A DNA stretch of 64,000 nt. It comes from Laburnicola sp. R22_1. Its lineage: Eukaryota; Ascomycota; Dothideomycetes; Pleosporales; Didymosphaeriaceae. Each line of letters opens with the position of its first letter. Positions within the stretch are counted from its first letter, which is position 1. Shown in pieces: positions 1 to 12,452 of the stretch. The notes under the pieces were generated by a model. That model had not been told where the DNA came from. It saw only the letters and a list, made by a program, of their open reading frames with translations, and made no database searches. The translations under genes and the position numbers were made by a program. The stretch spans positions 1,860,001 to 1,924,000 of the forward strand of contig JACONQ010000008.1 of assembly GCA_014281115.1 (NCBI GenBank). Direction: 5' to 3'.

Positions 1-1985
1 AGGCTACTTAGAACTTTAGGGGAGATATAACTTTAGCGTAGCTACGCTATAAGCTATTTCTTCTTTACTATTCTAAGTTATAAACTACTATTCTAATTAT
101 TATAAATAATATAAGTTAATATATTAATAAGTATATACTACTACCATACTTATAAATAGAATAAGAGTAACACATACTAGATACACTATTACTCTATTAC
201 TATATTAAGGTTATTCTTAATAAAATCCCTACTATCTTTCTACGCCTACGCTCTACTATCTATCTAGGCATTAAAATTGTTTCTAAAGAAGTACTTACTA
301 TTACTAAAAAGTATATACTAAAAATTTATACTACTACTATTAAAGAGGCTATTAAAGTAACTATACTAGAGTTCTATTCTATCTAGATACTTATTTAGCG
401 TAAGGGCGAGTATACTTAACTATTTATAAGGTAGTCCTAGTGTACTAGTTAGGTTAGTAGCTTATCTAGTTTGTAAAGAACTGTAAGATTAAAGTTCTAC
501 TCTAGTAGATATAATTACTTCTTTTTTATAAACAAAGCTATATCCCGTAACTATACTATAGTAAAAAAGAAAATCTAGCTATAATCTATTTTTCTGTATA
601 CTAGCTCTATAAGATAGATACTATATAAATATACGTAAGTTAATAACACGCTTATTATATAGCACCCTATAAGGCTATTATATATATATAGGTAGGGTTA
701 ACTTAACTATAATTTAGAACTATTATTAAGTAGTAACTTATCTTATCTATATAGATAGTAATAAGGTTAGAGTGCTTATTGCCTATATAAAGAAAGCCTA
801 ATTCTACTACTATCTTACGCACTACTGCAACTAATAACTATAGCTAAATTAAATAAGATAAAGATATAACTACGCTATAAAGTAAAGTTTAACCTTAAGT
901 ACGCCTAATTTACTATAGACCCCTTCTTATATCCCTAAAACTTAATTAATAAGCTTACAATTATTACTAAAAAGAAGCTAAAGCTTAAAATAACTAATAG
1001 TAATAAGCTTCTAGTTAAGTTACTTATACTAGATTGCTACACAATGCACATATATAGTCTATACTACTATTTACTAGCTTAGGTTATATATATATTAATA
1101 ATATGCGTAGGGACTACTTAATAGACTAAGGCAAACCTAGGATATATTATACAGTAGAGAAGAAACCTAACAAGGCTACTTAATACTATAAATAATAATA
1201 AGTTCTTTTAAAAGCTAAGGAAGTGCAATAAAAGAGGTGCTAAGTAGTTAAATAATGTTTAAAAGCTGTTAAACTAGCTATAGATAGTAATTACCTATAA
1301 CCGCGTTATTTCTAAAATTAAAAAGTTCCTTAATTATATAATTTAACTGTAAAGGGCCTGTGGGTCTTAGTTTAGACCGGAAATTACTTCTTATTAGTAG
1401 CAGAATTATCTAGTAGGGGATATAAAAAAGATAATAAGGTGTTTATTAATAAGCTATATAGTAGTAAGAGCGTTACATAAATCTATAAGATTTGTCTAAC
1501 TATTATTACTATTATTACTATTAAGTTAGCTTATCTAGCGCGTAAGTGTAAATAACTAATAATAGTAGTAGTAATAAGCTAGGTGTGCTATATATGCTAT
1601 AAGTAAACTTTATATAGGTTAGAAGCTTATAAGGTGTAGATAGGGTACGAGTAAGTTTAAACTATTATCGCGTTATTAGGTAGTATTTAAGATTAGTCTT
1701 TAATTAGAATTAGGTACTGTATATAATATATAATAACCTTCTATCTTAATCTACTTTAACCTTAAACTAAAAAAGGTTAACAAAGATGTTTAGTAAGTCG
1801 ACTATAATATAATATATAATAATATAAAATATAAAAATCTTAATAGTATATTATATACTATATAGTACTAGTATTAATAAAATTTATTTTTATAACTAAT
1901 ACTAAGCTCTATATATTTAAAATTTACCGTACACTAAAAGGTCTATAATATTTCTCTTTCTAATATTTAAAAATTAAATTTAAAA
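1..1985. repeat. RIP-degraded repeat block
   Basis: Very AT/TpA-rich DNA with stops in every frame and no recognisable gene. About 1,380-1,810 is present again, inverted, at about 35,270-35,660: stretches such as the TAGATAAGCTAACTTAATAG tract and its complement align over several hundred bases. A segment near 380-480 resembles 7,370-7,480 and 36,220-36,330, which lie inside the E1 elements described below. This is therefore part of a dispersed repeat family, not unique sequence. Its original coding content cannot be read. Confidence 0.7.
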
Positions 1986-1989
1986 ATTA

Positions 1990-2095
1990 AGTTATATATA
2001 TGTTGTTAAATTAACTTTCTAGGGGTAGAATAACAAAGGCTTTTATCTTAAATAATATAATAAAAAAGCAAAGGCTTCTGCTTAGTAGGTTATAC
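1990..2095 (-). repeat. R1 dispersed ~100 bp repeat, copy 1
   Basis: One of five copies seen of a ~100 bp unit. It is recognised by the core AAAGGCTTTTATCTTAAATA, followed (in this orientation) by an A-rich stretch and a variant of GCAGGGGGCTCTGCTT read in reverse. The other copies are near 8,070, 25,450, 26,067 and 37,547. The orientation is opposite to the last three. Confidence 0.75.
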
Positions 2096-2179
2096 ATAAT
2101 ATTAAGTAAAAATTAAAAAAATTCTTATTATAGTTTTATAGTTCTATAGGTATATAATTATATAAATATATAGTTATAT

Positions 2180-2238
<59 letters not shown>
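2180..2238. repeat. Tandem 7 bp microsatellite (AAAGTAT)n
   Basis: About eight consecutive near-perfect copies of a 7 bp unit. The same unit recurs at about 46,578-46,602. Confidence 0.9.
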
Positions 2239-2569
2239 ATAGATATATTAGAGTATAGAATATAAACTTATAATATAAATTATATATATAATTTTAAAAT
2301 AGTATACTAAATATATTAGAAAGAAAAATATTATAGACTTTTTAGTATATAGTACAACACTATAAGAAAAAGCTATAGGTGTACTAAAAACGCATTAAAA
2401 AAGATAAAGTAGTAAGATAAATTAGGCTAGAGACTATTTATTAGCACGTGTAAATTAGCCCCTTATACTTATAAGGTAGTTACTTATAGAGTACTATAGT
2501 CTATAGATACTAAAGTTAAAGTTAAAGATAAGAATATAATATAGCCTACGCACAAAGTATAAAAGTCCA

Positions 2570-2745
2570 CAACTAGATTAAGTGTTTATCCACTCTTACA
2601 CACAGAGTACATTATTGCGCAAGATCTCGAGGTTACAGCGGCAGTAAAAGGTGGGAGGTAGGAGTTAATTGTCTGGTAACGCGGCGGGCAGGCGGGCGGA
2701 CGGGGTGTTGTTGTTGTAGTTTGTCTTAGAAGCTAGGAGAGGTGT
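2570..2745. other. Short GC-rich remnant in AT-rich DNA
   Basis: About 170 bp with ordinary to high GC, including a G-rich run near 2,680-2,710 (repeated GGCGGGC units), surrounded on both sides by AT-rich DNA. No open frame or known motif was recognised. It may be a unique-sequence island that escaped RIP, or the end of a less mutated insertion. Confidence 0.5.
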
Positions 2746-3239
2746 TAGAAAAACTTTAATGCGCTCTAGGCTTAGCGCGCATAGAATATTATGTGGGCGC
2801 TAGTAATATAATAAAAAAAGCAGTATTAAAAACAGTGGGGCCACTTAAAAACTAAATAAGTAGAGATAGTTTATAACTCTTGCCTAGGAGGATACTAAAT
2901 ATATAGTATATATAGTAGTCTAATAAGTAGACTTTATAAAATGCCTATTAATATTATATAAAAAATATTAGCAAAGAAGTATAATACTATGTATTTTATA
3001 ATAATCTTAACTAAGAAAGTATTAAAAGAAAAAAAGTATCTATTAAGCTACTATATAAAGAACTAACTATAGAAAATAATAATAATAAATAAAGTAATAT
3101 AAAAATAAATAAAGTAACTAGATAGTATTACTCTAAAATAGCATATAATTAAGTATTTTAATAGTAAAAATTAGACTTAAATTTTTATTTAGTGTATATA
3201 ACTTTATACTATACTATAGTTATTAAATTTTTTATTCTG

Positions 3240-4136
<897 letters not shown>

Positions 4137-4954
4137 ACTACAATAATAATTATTATTATTATAATAGTAACAAACCTAACTATTTTATCTAACTCTCTCC
4201 CTATAGTAAATTTCTCTTTATAATAGGCGAGCTATATACTACTACCTAGGACCTCGCTACTACTACCTATCTTCTCTACACTTCTATCGCTGCTGCTTAC
4301 TCTTACCCTTATTATTTATAGTCCTCTACCTTAATAGTAGTCTAGATAATTACTACTATCTTAATAAGCTTCTTACGCTACTACTATGCCTTTAGCGTCT
4401 TATATATTATAATAAACTTTTTCTCTCCTTTACTCGAGTTCTTACCCTTATAATTCTTATTACTTTTATTTTTAGTTATATTTTTAAGCTTTTATAGTAT
4501 AATTTCTATATTATACTATTATTATATTATAAAGGCTGCGTCTCTACTAATATCTAGATATTAAAGGAGTGCCTTATAGTCTAGGATTTAGAGGCATACA
4601 ACGTAGCAAATTAGCTTAAAGATATTACTAATAGGATATTTAAAGATAAGCTCTAGAGGCCTTTTTAATAATTCTTCTAGTTATATAAGGTTACTAAATC
4701 TTTAGAAATTAGCCTTAACTTTGCCTAGCTAGTTATTTATATCTTAACTAAATTTAATAATAGCTATATTACTATAGGTATTAGACTTAGATATAATATT
4801 AGGTTGCTAGAAAGTAATTATTATATTACTAAATATAATAGATAAAGAGATAAAAAATTTAGTATAGTAGGCGTTACTAATATTATAAAAGTAGGTAGAC
4901 TTTATACACTATATATATAGCAAACTATAGTTATACTATAGCTACTAGATTATC
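4137..4954 (+). repeat. Degraded gag-like repeat (inverted copy at 29.9-30.7 kb)
   Basis: RIPed former coding sequence. The same sequence occurs in the opposite orientation between about 29,880 and 30,735, so it is a dispersed element. Fragments read like a retroelement gag or capsid region (a stretch around 4,640-4,760 keeps several hydrophobic/aromatic positions in one frame), but no diagnostic motif was seen. It is interrupted at 4,955 by an E1 element and seems to continue after 5,855. Confidence 0.5.
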
Positions 4955-5855
4955 GGTTTTTTTGCGACTAAGAGGTTTCTAATAAAAATATTACAATAAT
5001 AGCAAATATTCCTCCTGCTATTATATACACAGAAAAGTGTTTTAAGGTGTTAATAAAAAGAGTTGGCTATTATTATAAAAAAGTTATTATAAAAGTTATT
5101 ATAGAAAGTTATTATAGAAAGTTATTATAGAAAGTTATTATAGAAAGTTATTATAGAAAGTTATTATAGACTAACTAGCGCGTAGCTTTATATTATTTGT
5201 ATTATAATTAACTAGTTACTATAGTAATTTAAATAATTATTTATAATTTAAAATATCTAAGATACAACTCTATGTAAAATATATACAAGCGCGCACTAAA
5301 GCTTTAGGCGAATATTAATATATAGCTAGAGAAGGAGATTATAATAAAGATAACTAGGAGATTAAATACTTTTGCTTATAGCGATACTATAAAGGCAGAC
5401 TTTAAAGACCTTAAGAAACTTTAACTATTAGCCCTAGAATAGTTATATTTTAAGTTAATTATCTTTATACTCTAAAGGTTTAAGGAGGCTATAAACTTTC
5501 TAAGTAAGAACTAGAAACTCTAGGTTTTATACATCTAGCTTATATATACCTAGCTCTTTAATTTTCTAAATAATATAAATAATAAGCTTATTAAAGAGTT
5601 AAAAAATATTAGATAGCTAAAATAGAATAAGAGAAGTTACGTAAGTATTACTTAAGAATAGGTAGAAAGAAGGGATTTTTATTTAACTATATAATAATAT
5701 TAGATCCTTTATAAAAGTTTATAGTATATAAAGTATTATATAACTTCTTTTTATTAATACTACCTTAAAACGCTTTTCTGTGTTAATAATAATAGGAGGG
5801 ATAACTGCTATTATTATAATAATTTTATTAGAAACTATTTAGTCGCAAAAAAACC
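4955..5855. mobile_element. E1 inverted-repeat element, copy 1 (~0.9 kb)
   Basis: The ends are inverted copies of one terminal sequence: left starting GGTTTTTTTGCGACTAAG, right ending in its complement. Both ends include the downstream motifs AATAAAAATATTA and CAGAAAAG.GTTTTAAGGT in mirror order over about 130 bp. The internal ~600 bp is RIPed and not recognised, and is shorter than and apparently different from copies 2 and 3. It lies inside the gag-like repeat, so it inserted later. Confidence 0.7.
5078..5169. repeat. Tandem 13 bp repeat (AAAGTTATTATAG)n
   Basis: About six to seven near-identical tandem copies just inside the left terminal repeat of E1 copy 1. Confidence 0.9.
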
Positions 5856-6664
5856 CTATAAAGTATTATAATTATAACTATTTATTATAGTTATATACTA
5901 ATAGTTATATAAGATAAGATATAAAAAATCTAGAATAAGTATATATACTACTAATAGTTTCTAGAGTATCTTAATTACTATAATAGTCTAATAGCTAGGG
6001 ACTCTACTCTAGTTTTAAATACTAATCTAAGATAGTTGCAAGATAGTAAATAGTTTTAAAAGCCTTCTTTGCTACCTAGTTTATAGTCTAGTAGCCTCTT
6101 TACTTTTAGCTAAAGTTTAGCTACGCTAGATATTAATTATAACTTAGGCCTAACTTAGATAGAAGAAGAAATATACCTAAGTACTTTTATAGTTAAAAAG
6201 GGTAATAGGTTTAATATACTAGTATAGTAAAAAGTTTATTAAATATCTTATCCCTAACTTATATAGATTGTAAAGAATATTCTAGTAGTATAGATTTATA
6301 GATAGGTGTTAAGCGTATCTTTAATATTAGTAGTAGTTAAGTTTATAATAGCTAATAAGCAATCTATAAAGTTATTAGATTCTAATATAGAGGAGAATAA
6401 TTTAGAAAACATAGTGCTATTAAATAAGGAGATAATTTATATAAGGTTTTAAGGTTTTAAATAGTAAGCTACTAACTTTTTTCTACTAGGGGTAGTTACT
6501 ATAAAAGTAGTTAAGATCTTAGCGCTACTATAGCGTTAGTAATAATAAGATATAATAAATATATATATTAATAGTAAAATAGTGTTAATTTTATTTTTAC
6601 TTAGATTTCTTTTCTTATACACTTTTAGAAAGTAATTAAAGTTATTAATTTTATATAATATAAG
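5856..6664. repeat. AT-rich RIPed DNA, no recognisable gene
   Basis: The first part appears to continue the gag-like repeat interrupted by E1 copy 1. The remainder contains no motif I can name and stops occur in all frames. Confidence 0.5.
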
Positions 6665-6838
6665 TTACACAACCCTAATAGGTACCCTAACCTAACTTAT
6701 ACCTAGGAGTCTGTGCGACCTAACCTAACCTATATCTAGGGTCTGTACGATCTAACCTAATCTATACCTAGAGTCTATGCGACCCTAACCTAATCTATAC
6801 CTAGGGTCTATGCGACCCTAACCTAACCCTATGGTTTT
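6665..6838. repeat. Telomere-like ~33 bp tandem array
   Basis: Four to five imperfect ~33 bp units, each with CCTAACCTAA-type sequence (close to the ascomycete telomere repeat CCCTAA) followed by TATACCTAGGGTCT and TGCGACC. The array stops exactly where the left terminal repeat of E1 copy 2 begins. A related stretch (TGCGACGACCTAACCCTAT) lies near 7,979-8,000. Confidence 0.8.
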
Positions 6839-8256
6839 CTTTTGCGACTAAGGGGTTTCTAATAAAAATATTATAATAATAGCAGTTATCCCTTCTACTA
6901 TTATTAATACAGAAAAGCGTTTTAAGGTAGTATTAATAAAAAGGGGTTAGCGCGTTATAAGCGAGCTTAGCAGGCTTAGCGCGCCTACTCTAACTAAAAA
7001 AAAAATCCATATGCAAAACTATGCGTAAGGCCATATTACTATACTATAGTTTAGAGTAAGAGAGGTATAAGATAGTGCTAGCGTCGCAACTAGTATAACG
7101 CTATAACTATCTCCCTCTACTATTATCTCTAAAGATTTCTAGAAGTAATAGCTATTATATTAGTAGGTTTGTACTACTTATAAGCGATATATACTAGGTA
7201 GAAGCTTACACACTATAGATACACTAACACTCTATCTTTATATTAAAGTTAACCTTAAAGAGACTTCTACTACTCTATTTTCTACTATCCTTCTAAGTCC
7301 TAATGCTAAAATTATAGTTAACGCTGCCTAAAAGTACACTCTAATCTGTCTATCTAAAGACACTAGATCTACACTAGAATACTACTCTATTTAGAAGATT
7401 ATTAATAGGTTAAAGCAAAAGGTATCTCTTACCCTATATAAGGTGGTTCTAGTGTACTAGTTAGGCTAGTAATAGATTAGTAACTGTAGGCGCTATAATA
7501 GACACATAGGACTCCCACCACAGTTTCTTATGTTACTATAGGTTAGAATAGTAGTAATAAAGAATAAAGTTAAGGGGTAAGAGAAGGTATTTATTAGTAA
7601 GTTGCTAGGAGAGAAGAGCGTTGTGTAGATACGGTAGATTCTTATAGTTATAGCGTTAGATAGTAAGCTAGTAAGCGCGTTGCATAAGTGTGCCGCATAG
7701 TAGTGCGCAAATATAGCGCGATTACTAATAATAGCAATAATAAATCTTAGTTTTCTATGCACGCTTTAAGTAACTTAATAGATATTAAAGCGCTTATAAA
7801 TAATTAGGGGGCAAGTGCGCAGTTTATAAACTATTCTTATAAACTATTATTATATTAGCGGAGACTAGTAGACTATATTTTTAGGCGCTGTACTAGAGCG
7901 GCCTTTCTATCCCAACCTACGCAGGCTTAAATTAAAAAAAAATGTGGTTAAAAAGGGTAATTAACACTAAATAAACAATGCGACGACCTAACCCTATACC
8001 TAAGCTAGGTACTCTAAACCTATTTACTAGCCTACTTTTTATTAATATTTTAAAATACTTTTATATATCTATGTGGCGTTAAATTAACTACCTAGGAGTA
8101 GCACGACAAAGGCTTTTATCTTAAATAATATAATAAAAAAAGTAGAGCCCCCTGCTTAGTAATTAAAAAAAAGCGTGAAACTATATATCTATAATATAGA
8201 AGAAATAACTACTATTGTTATAATATTTTTATTAGAAACCCCTTAGTTAAAAAAAC
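6833..8256. mobile_element. E1 inverted-repeat element, copy 2 (~1.4 kb)
   Basis: The left terminal repeat (about 6,833-7,005) and an inverted partial right end (about 8,212-8,256) bound an internal region that aligns throughout with copy 3 (35,668-36,971), including the segments after CCATATGCAAAACTATG and around 7,430-7,480. The left terminal repeat has a GC-containing inner part (AGCGCGTTATAAGCGAGC). No transposase motif is recognisable and all frames are broken. An R1 repeat lies near the right end. Confidence 0.75.
8070..8175 (-). repeat. R1 dispersed ~100 bp repeat, copy 2
   Basis: Same unit and orientation as copy 1, less mutated, with the GAGCCCCCTGCTTAGTAATT end intact. It lies just inside the right end of E1 copy 2. 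Confidence 0.85.
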
Positions 8257-9099
8257 ATAATCCTAATTATATAATATACCTTTTCTTATTTTAAAAGAAA
8301 TATTACGTGTGTATATTTTCGCTTATTATATATATTTAAGCGGTTATAAGACGTGTTTGCGGTATTATAGAATATAATTAAGAATTATAGGTTAGATAGA
8401 AGTAGTTAACCCTCACTTTTTTACTATTATGTTTTTAATAATTTTTTTGGTTACATTAATTAGTACTAACCCCTTATTGTCTTACTAAGGGTGGGAAGAG
8501 AATAAACCATAAGTAGTTAAAAGGGGGTTTGCTTATTACATGTCAGTTAATGGTGCTCTGGACTGGGCTAATATTTAACCCCCCATGTGCTCCGTGCTCT
8601 TTTAAATATTGGGATTAGAGTGGTTTGCGTTATATTTAAAGAAGAGTTCGCGTGTTTAATAGTTTTATTCTAGTGGAGAAAGGGCTGAATTTTATTATGT
8701 GTGTAAGGGAATTTTCTGGGGACTGTTTTGCTGAAATACGGCTACGAGTGAAGTGCATATCCTAGTCACCTTTTTGCTCAACATACCCTAAATCGTTAGA
8801 ATTTTAGCAGAGTAAGAAAATGCCATTTGGCATTATTTCATGCGGCGAGATTTACGTTGTAGTTATTCGTCGAACTAGGGATAACTATAGACGACTCAGT
8901 GGGCACAAATTAAAGTAGTAAACGTCTTGCCTAGTATCGCGGTTGTATATATGAGCATTGAATCGGCATCACCTCTCGCTACAATTCCAACCTAATGCTG
9001 GATCGGATCTCGAGACTACCCATGGTACACTATCGTTCGTGATCCTTTACGTTGTTTAGCACAAGCATACCTATCAAACCTATATATACCTATCTATTA
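8257..9099. other. Transition from RIPed to ordinary DNA, no gene seen
   Basis: Base composition changes gradually between about 8,400 and 8,900. No frame of useful length or known motif was found. It would hold the 3' flank of the acetyltransferase gene on the minus strand. Confidence 0.6.
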
Positions 9100-10023
9100 T
9101 CATGCTACACTATCCAGCCCCTCGCCATATACCCTCTCATCATCTTTCCCACTAACCCTCTCAACATCCTTCCTAACCACGCTCTCACCATCCTTCCCGT
9201 CAGCTCTCTTATGATCCATTTCATCCACCCCCTCACCATCCTTATCCACCCCCCTTCGCATACTCGTCATGGTCTCATCCTCCAACCCAAACCTCCCCAA
9301 CTCAAACACCACCATCTGCACATCCTCAAACCCATGCCTCAAATACAACAACCTCCCCTCCGCCGAAGCCTGCACAAAACACGGCAGCCCCAACTGCCTT
9401 GCCAGATCGATGCCCCAGCGAACAAGCAGGCTACCCGCGCCGCGCCGTCTGTACTGCGGCGCCGTCACGAGGAGCGCCAGAACTGCATGTGTTTTATGTC
9501 AGCGCGACGATACGAACAGATGTGGAAGTAAGAAGGGTAGACGATCCAACGAGCATGAAACAGTGATTAACAGAAGCCACCAAAACACAAAAAACACAAA
9601 AAAATATTGCCCCAACATACGCAAATACGGCACCCCCACCAACCCCCCATTCCTCCTCGCAAAATACTCCGCCGCCCCCCTCCTAAGCTCCGCAAACTCA
9701 TCCTCCGGCACGTACCCCCTCTCTCTCGCGATCTCAAACTCTTACCTCCAGTTCCTCAACCTAGCACCATCGAGTCGCCCGTACGCATACACTTCCCACT
9801 TTGCGTACGCGACGATGGCGTCCGCGTTGGCGCTGTAGACGGCTTTGAGGTGGTGGATGTGCGGGTTGGAGGCGAGGTCGGCGTGGGCCGAGGTTTCTTG
9901 CGAGGAGACGAAGCCTGGGTAGGCGGGGGGGCGGGCGATGACGCAGGAGCCGAGGGTAGAGGTGCGGAGGGCGGTGCAGGTGGGGATGTCGGCGAGGGTG
10001 ATGGGGTGGATTTGGAAGGGCAT
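9100..10023 (-). CDS. GNAT-family N-acetyltransferase, frame possibly interrupted
   Basis: The product would transfer an acetyl group from acetyl-CoA to an unknown amine; it is probably cytosolic. It starts at ATG 10,023 and reads as a small GNAT domain. An intron 9,483-9,620 (GTATGT donor, CTGAC branch, GCAG acceptor) joins the strand V-P-Y-L to L-L-A-L-L-V-T, followed by the acetyl-CoA loop Y-R-R-R-G-A-G-S and the C-terminal part ending G-F-E-D-V-Q-M-V-V-F-E-L. A TAA at 9,742-9,744 lies in the same frame, between exon segments that both look coding. Either it is a nonsense mutation (CAA to TAA would be RIP-type), or a 63 nt intron (9,683-9,745; GTAAGA...CTTAG, frame-preserving, no good branch site) removes it. 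Read through, the product is 261 codons; spliced, about 240 aa. The last ~50 residues are a charged tail of degenerate K-D-x-E-R-V-type repeats, unusual for the family. Family confident; integrity uncertain. Confidence 0.65.
9483..9620 (-). other. Intron of the GNAT gene
   Basis: 138 nt. The donor GTATGT and acceptor ATGCAG, with CTGAC 18 nt before the end, are canonical for ascomycetes. Removing it joins the two halves of the GNAT fold in phase 1. Confidence 0.8.
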
Positions 10024-10753
10024 GGTGGGGAGTGGGGTTTGTGGTGTGAAGGAGTAGGTTGTGGTTGCTAGTAGGTAGGATGGTAGGTAGGATAGTGGTG
10101 AAGAATAGAAGTTTGCTTGTAGGAAGGTTTTATAGTGGAGGTTTGTGGGGGCGGAGCTGTGGTGGTAAGATGGCGTGGCCTCGTTGGGTTTTTATCAGTG
10201 CGTAGTCGTGTGACGGGGCGTTTTGTTTGTGAATAGATGAAGCTTCCAATCAAATGTGAGGACGGAATTCGCATCTGCAGTCAGCCTTCGGGGTAGTATA
10301 TTTTTCTTTTTGACGGTAGGTATATGCTGCAGGCACTGACTACTACTGTATGTGAGGCAGGCTGCATTATCAGAATATCAGACTCTTATCATTCTTCGCA
10401 CAGACCTAGACGTGACTAGATGCCAATCCACGTTGACTCCTGATGAACGTTCAACAACAACAATGTTCTTGAGAACTATGACGAGTCACATTTCCCTTTT
10501 GGTTAGACAGTTGCTATTTGTCGTGGGCCAAGCCGAAAGAGTCAACTTTACTACCTACTAGTAAAAACGTCCTCACTTTACAAATCACTTCTCTGCAACA
10601 TCCTCACTTTGTAAACCATTATTCTGCAATACCACAATTCAGTCCTTGATCTATCCTCAATATCGGATTTAGTTACATACCAAATCAGTGTTCCACTTTC
10701 CCAGCTCTTGAAGCACAGTATCCTCCGATCACGAACAGCCACTCCACCACCTC
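10024..10753. other. Divergent intergenic region
   Basis: 730 bp between the GNAT start (minus) and the secreted-protein start (plus). Short frames here have no recognisable content. It is the presumed promoter region of both genes; no certain TATA box or binding site was identified. Confidence 0.6.
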
Positions 10754-11476
10754 ATGCAACACTCCACCATGCTGCACACAATAATCGCAGGAGGCCTGTG
10801 GCTCATCGTAAACACCATCGCAACACCCCTGGCGGTAATCTCCGGCATTTCTTCGTCTGTTGATCTCTCGTCCAGAGCTCCTGCGCCCATCAGCCCTTCC
10901 ACCGACGTTGCAATGCCTCGAAGAGGGTCGATTTCAATTACTCCCCATTCATATTACAGCTCCTCCATCGGTGTGCTCGGCTGCAAGATCAACATCAACT
11001 GCGTCGCCTACTGGCCCTACCTGCCAGAGTGCAACCGGTACTGCGTCAACGTAACCGCCAACGGGAGAACCGCTACACTTCTCCACATCGACATGTCGGG
11101 GGGTGCCCACGATATCAGCTACGACGCATGGAACATGCTCAACGTTGGACAAAGCGCAGCTGAAAATCCCTCCAACGGCGGCGGCATCCCGGCTGAGTAC
11201 GATTGGGTAGCGAATGAAGAGTGCAACGATTTAATCGCAAGCGACAGCAACAAACTGCCCCTGTCAGCAGCCAACTCTATGAACTGGGCTGTGACGTGTA
11301 AGGACGGCGTCGAGATGTGGAATATCGTTGATCCGCAATGCACGCTTGGTGTGAATGAGCTGTGTCAGCCACCTGATTGGTCAAAAGACGAAAATCAGCC
11401 ACATTGCAGCAATCAGCTAGGGATCCAGTCTCCGTTAGACCTAGAGATCTCGAACATCGAGTATCTCACAAGCTAG
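10754..11476 (+). CDS. Secreted cysteine-containing protein (effector candidate)
   Basis: Single exon, 240 aa (or 235 aa from the second ATG at 10,769, which places the start directly before the hydrophobic stretch and may be the true one). Residues 6-27 form a signal peptide with a likely cleavage after T-P-L-A. A Ser/Pro-rich linker follows to about residue 72. The mature domain has nine cysteines (C77, C83, C93, C97, C157, C182, C196, C204, C218), with four clustered in C-x5-C-x9-C-x3-C. The block H-I-D-M-S-G-G-A-H-D-I-S-Y-D-A-W-N and the later L-P-L-S-A-A-N-S-M-N resemble a family of secreted proteins common in plant-associated ascomycetes, with no function known to me. There is one N-glycosylation sequon at N-V-T. 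The odd cysteine count leaves one free thiol. It lies about 2.3 kb from a RIPed block, a frequent position for effectors, but a role in host interaction is inference only. Confidence 0.8.
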   Translation: MQHSTMLHTIIAGGLWLIVNTIATPLAVISGISSSVDLSSRAPAPISPSTDVAMPRRGSISITPHSYYSSSIGVLGCKININCVAYWPYLPECNRYCVNVTANGRTATLLHIDMSGGAHDISYDAWNMLNVGQSAAENPSNGGGIPAEYDWVANEECNDLIASDSNKLPLSAANSMNWAVTCKDGVEMWNIVDPQCTLGVNELCQPPDWSKDENQPHCSNQLGIQSPLDLEISNIEYLTS

Positions 11477-12452
11477 CTTGCTCACCATAGAGTTGGGTTC
11501 CATCTTTCTGCGATCTGCGACTCCAGGGGAGACTGGGAACGGGTTTAGGCGGTATGGAGTTGTGTTTTTAATTTTTACGAGGCTAGTGCGGGGATGGTTT
11601 TTGGTGTTCAGGTCTGACTTTTGTATGTAGCTTTATAAATTTATGTAGTATATGCGCCTATGCTGAGTGACTCATTCTTCCGTACACTCTGGGGACAGTC
11701 AGCCTCTTCACAATATCCATCATCTATGACTCACGCACGTGGACCCACGTTGCCCCACAATTTCGGCACAGTCACGCGTTCGCGTAGGGATTTCGCCCAC
11801 GAATTGCTTGCTGCAAACGAGTCCGTCCTTTCAAGTGATGCTCCATGTTGCCCAGGCTTCATTCTTTCATCTCAGAGATTCACGAGTGAACCTCCGCTGC
11901 TTAAACCCGTATGCGAAATTTTCTTGGGCATTTAGACTCGACTATGGCACAGCAAGATAAACCCCTTGTCAACTATATTGTGCAACCACCGTCATTTTCG
12001 AGCAGATAGCGGATCTAGCCCGGAGAGTCAATATTGTGTTGCCGTGTGCAGCGTCTTTGATCTAATCGTCCAAGAAGAGATCTATATTTGTGGCGAGCTG
12101 CAGAGAGATGACCCCATACGAGACGGACGGGTTGACTGTCCGGGCTGCATACCGGGATCTGTGGAGGAGCCCCATTGGGGTATGAGATGCGAATCGAGCG
12201 GCTATGGAGCAACATCTGAGTGGACGCTTCGAGGGAATGTAAACCGAAATACCAGGTAAAGATAACTTTTCATTGGCAGCCTGGTGTCAACGTAGATCCC
12301 GTAGGCTTCAAACAGCTCCAAGGTCGGAGGGTGCTCCTCTGCGGCAGGTATTGCCCGATCGGGAGCTTCCGTATAGCCAAATGACCATAATAAGTGAGCC
12401 ACCGAAGAGTCTGCGCGATCGCATGTTTCGGAAATAAGGGTTGCGTGTCGTG
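11477..12452. other. Intergenic region, no gene recognised
   Basis: 976 bp between the 3' ends of the secreted-protein gene (plus) and the transporter gene (minus). A minus-strand open stretch at about 12,200-12,450 reads like protein (containing L-L-W-S-F-G-Y and P-P-T-L-E-L-F-E-A-Y-G) but has no start, no splice context and overlaps the transporter's end. It could be a gene-end relic and I do not assign it. Confidence 0.5.

Noticed and set aside
7493..7762. 89-codon minus-strand frame in E1 copy 2
   Set aside because: Ile/Thr/Ser-rich chance frame in RIPed DNA. The homologous copy at 36 kb does not keep it open.
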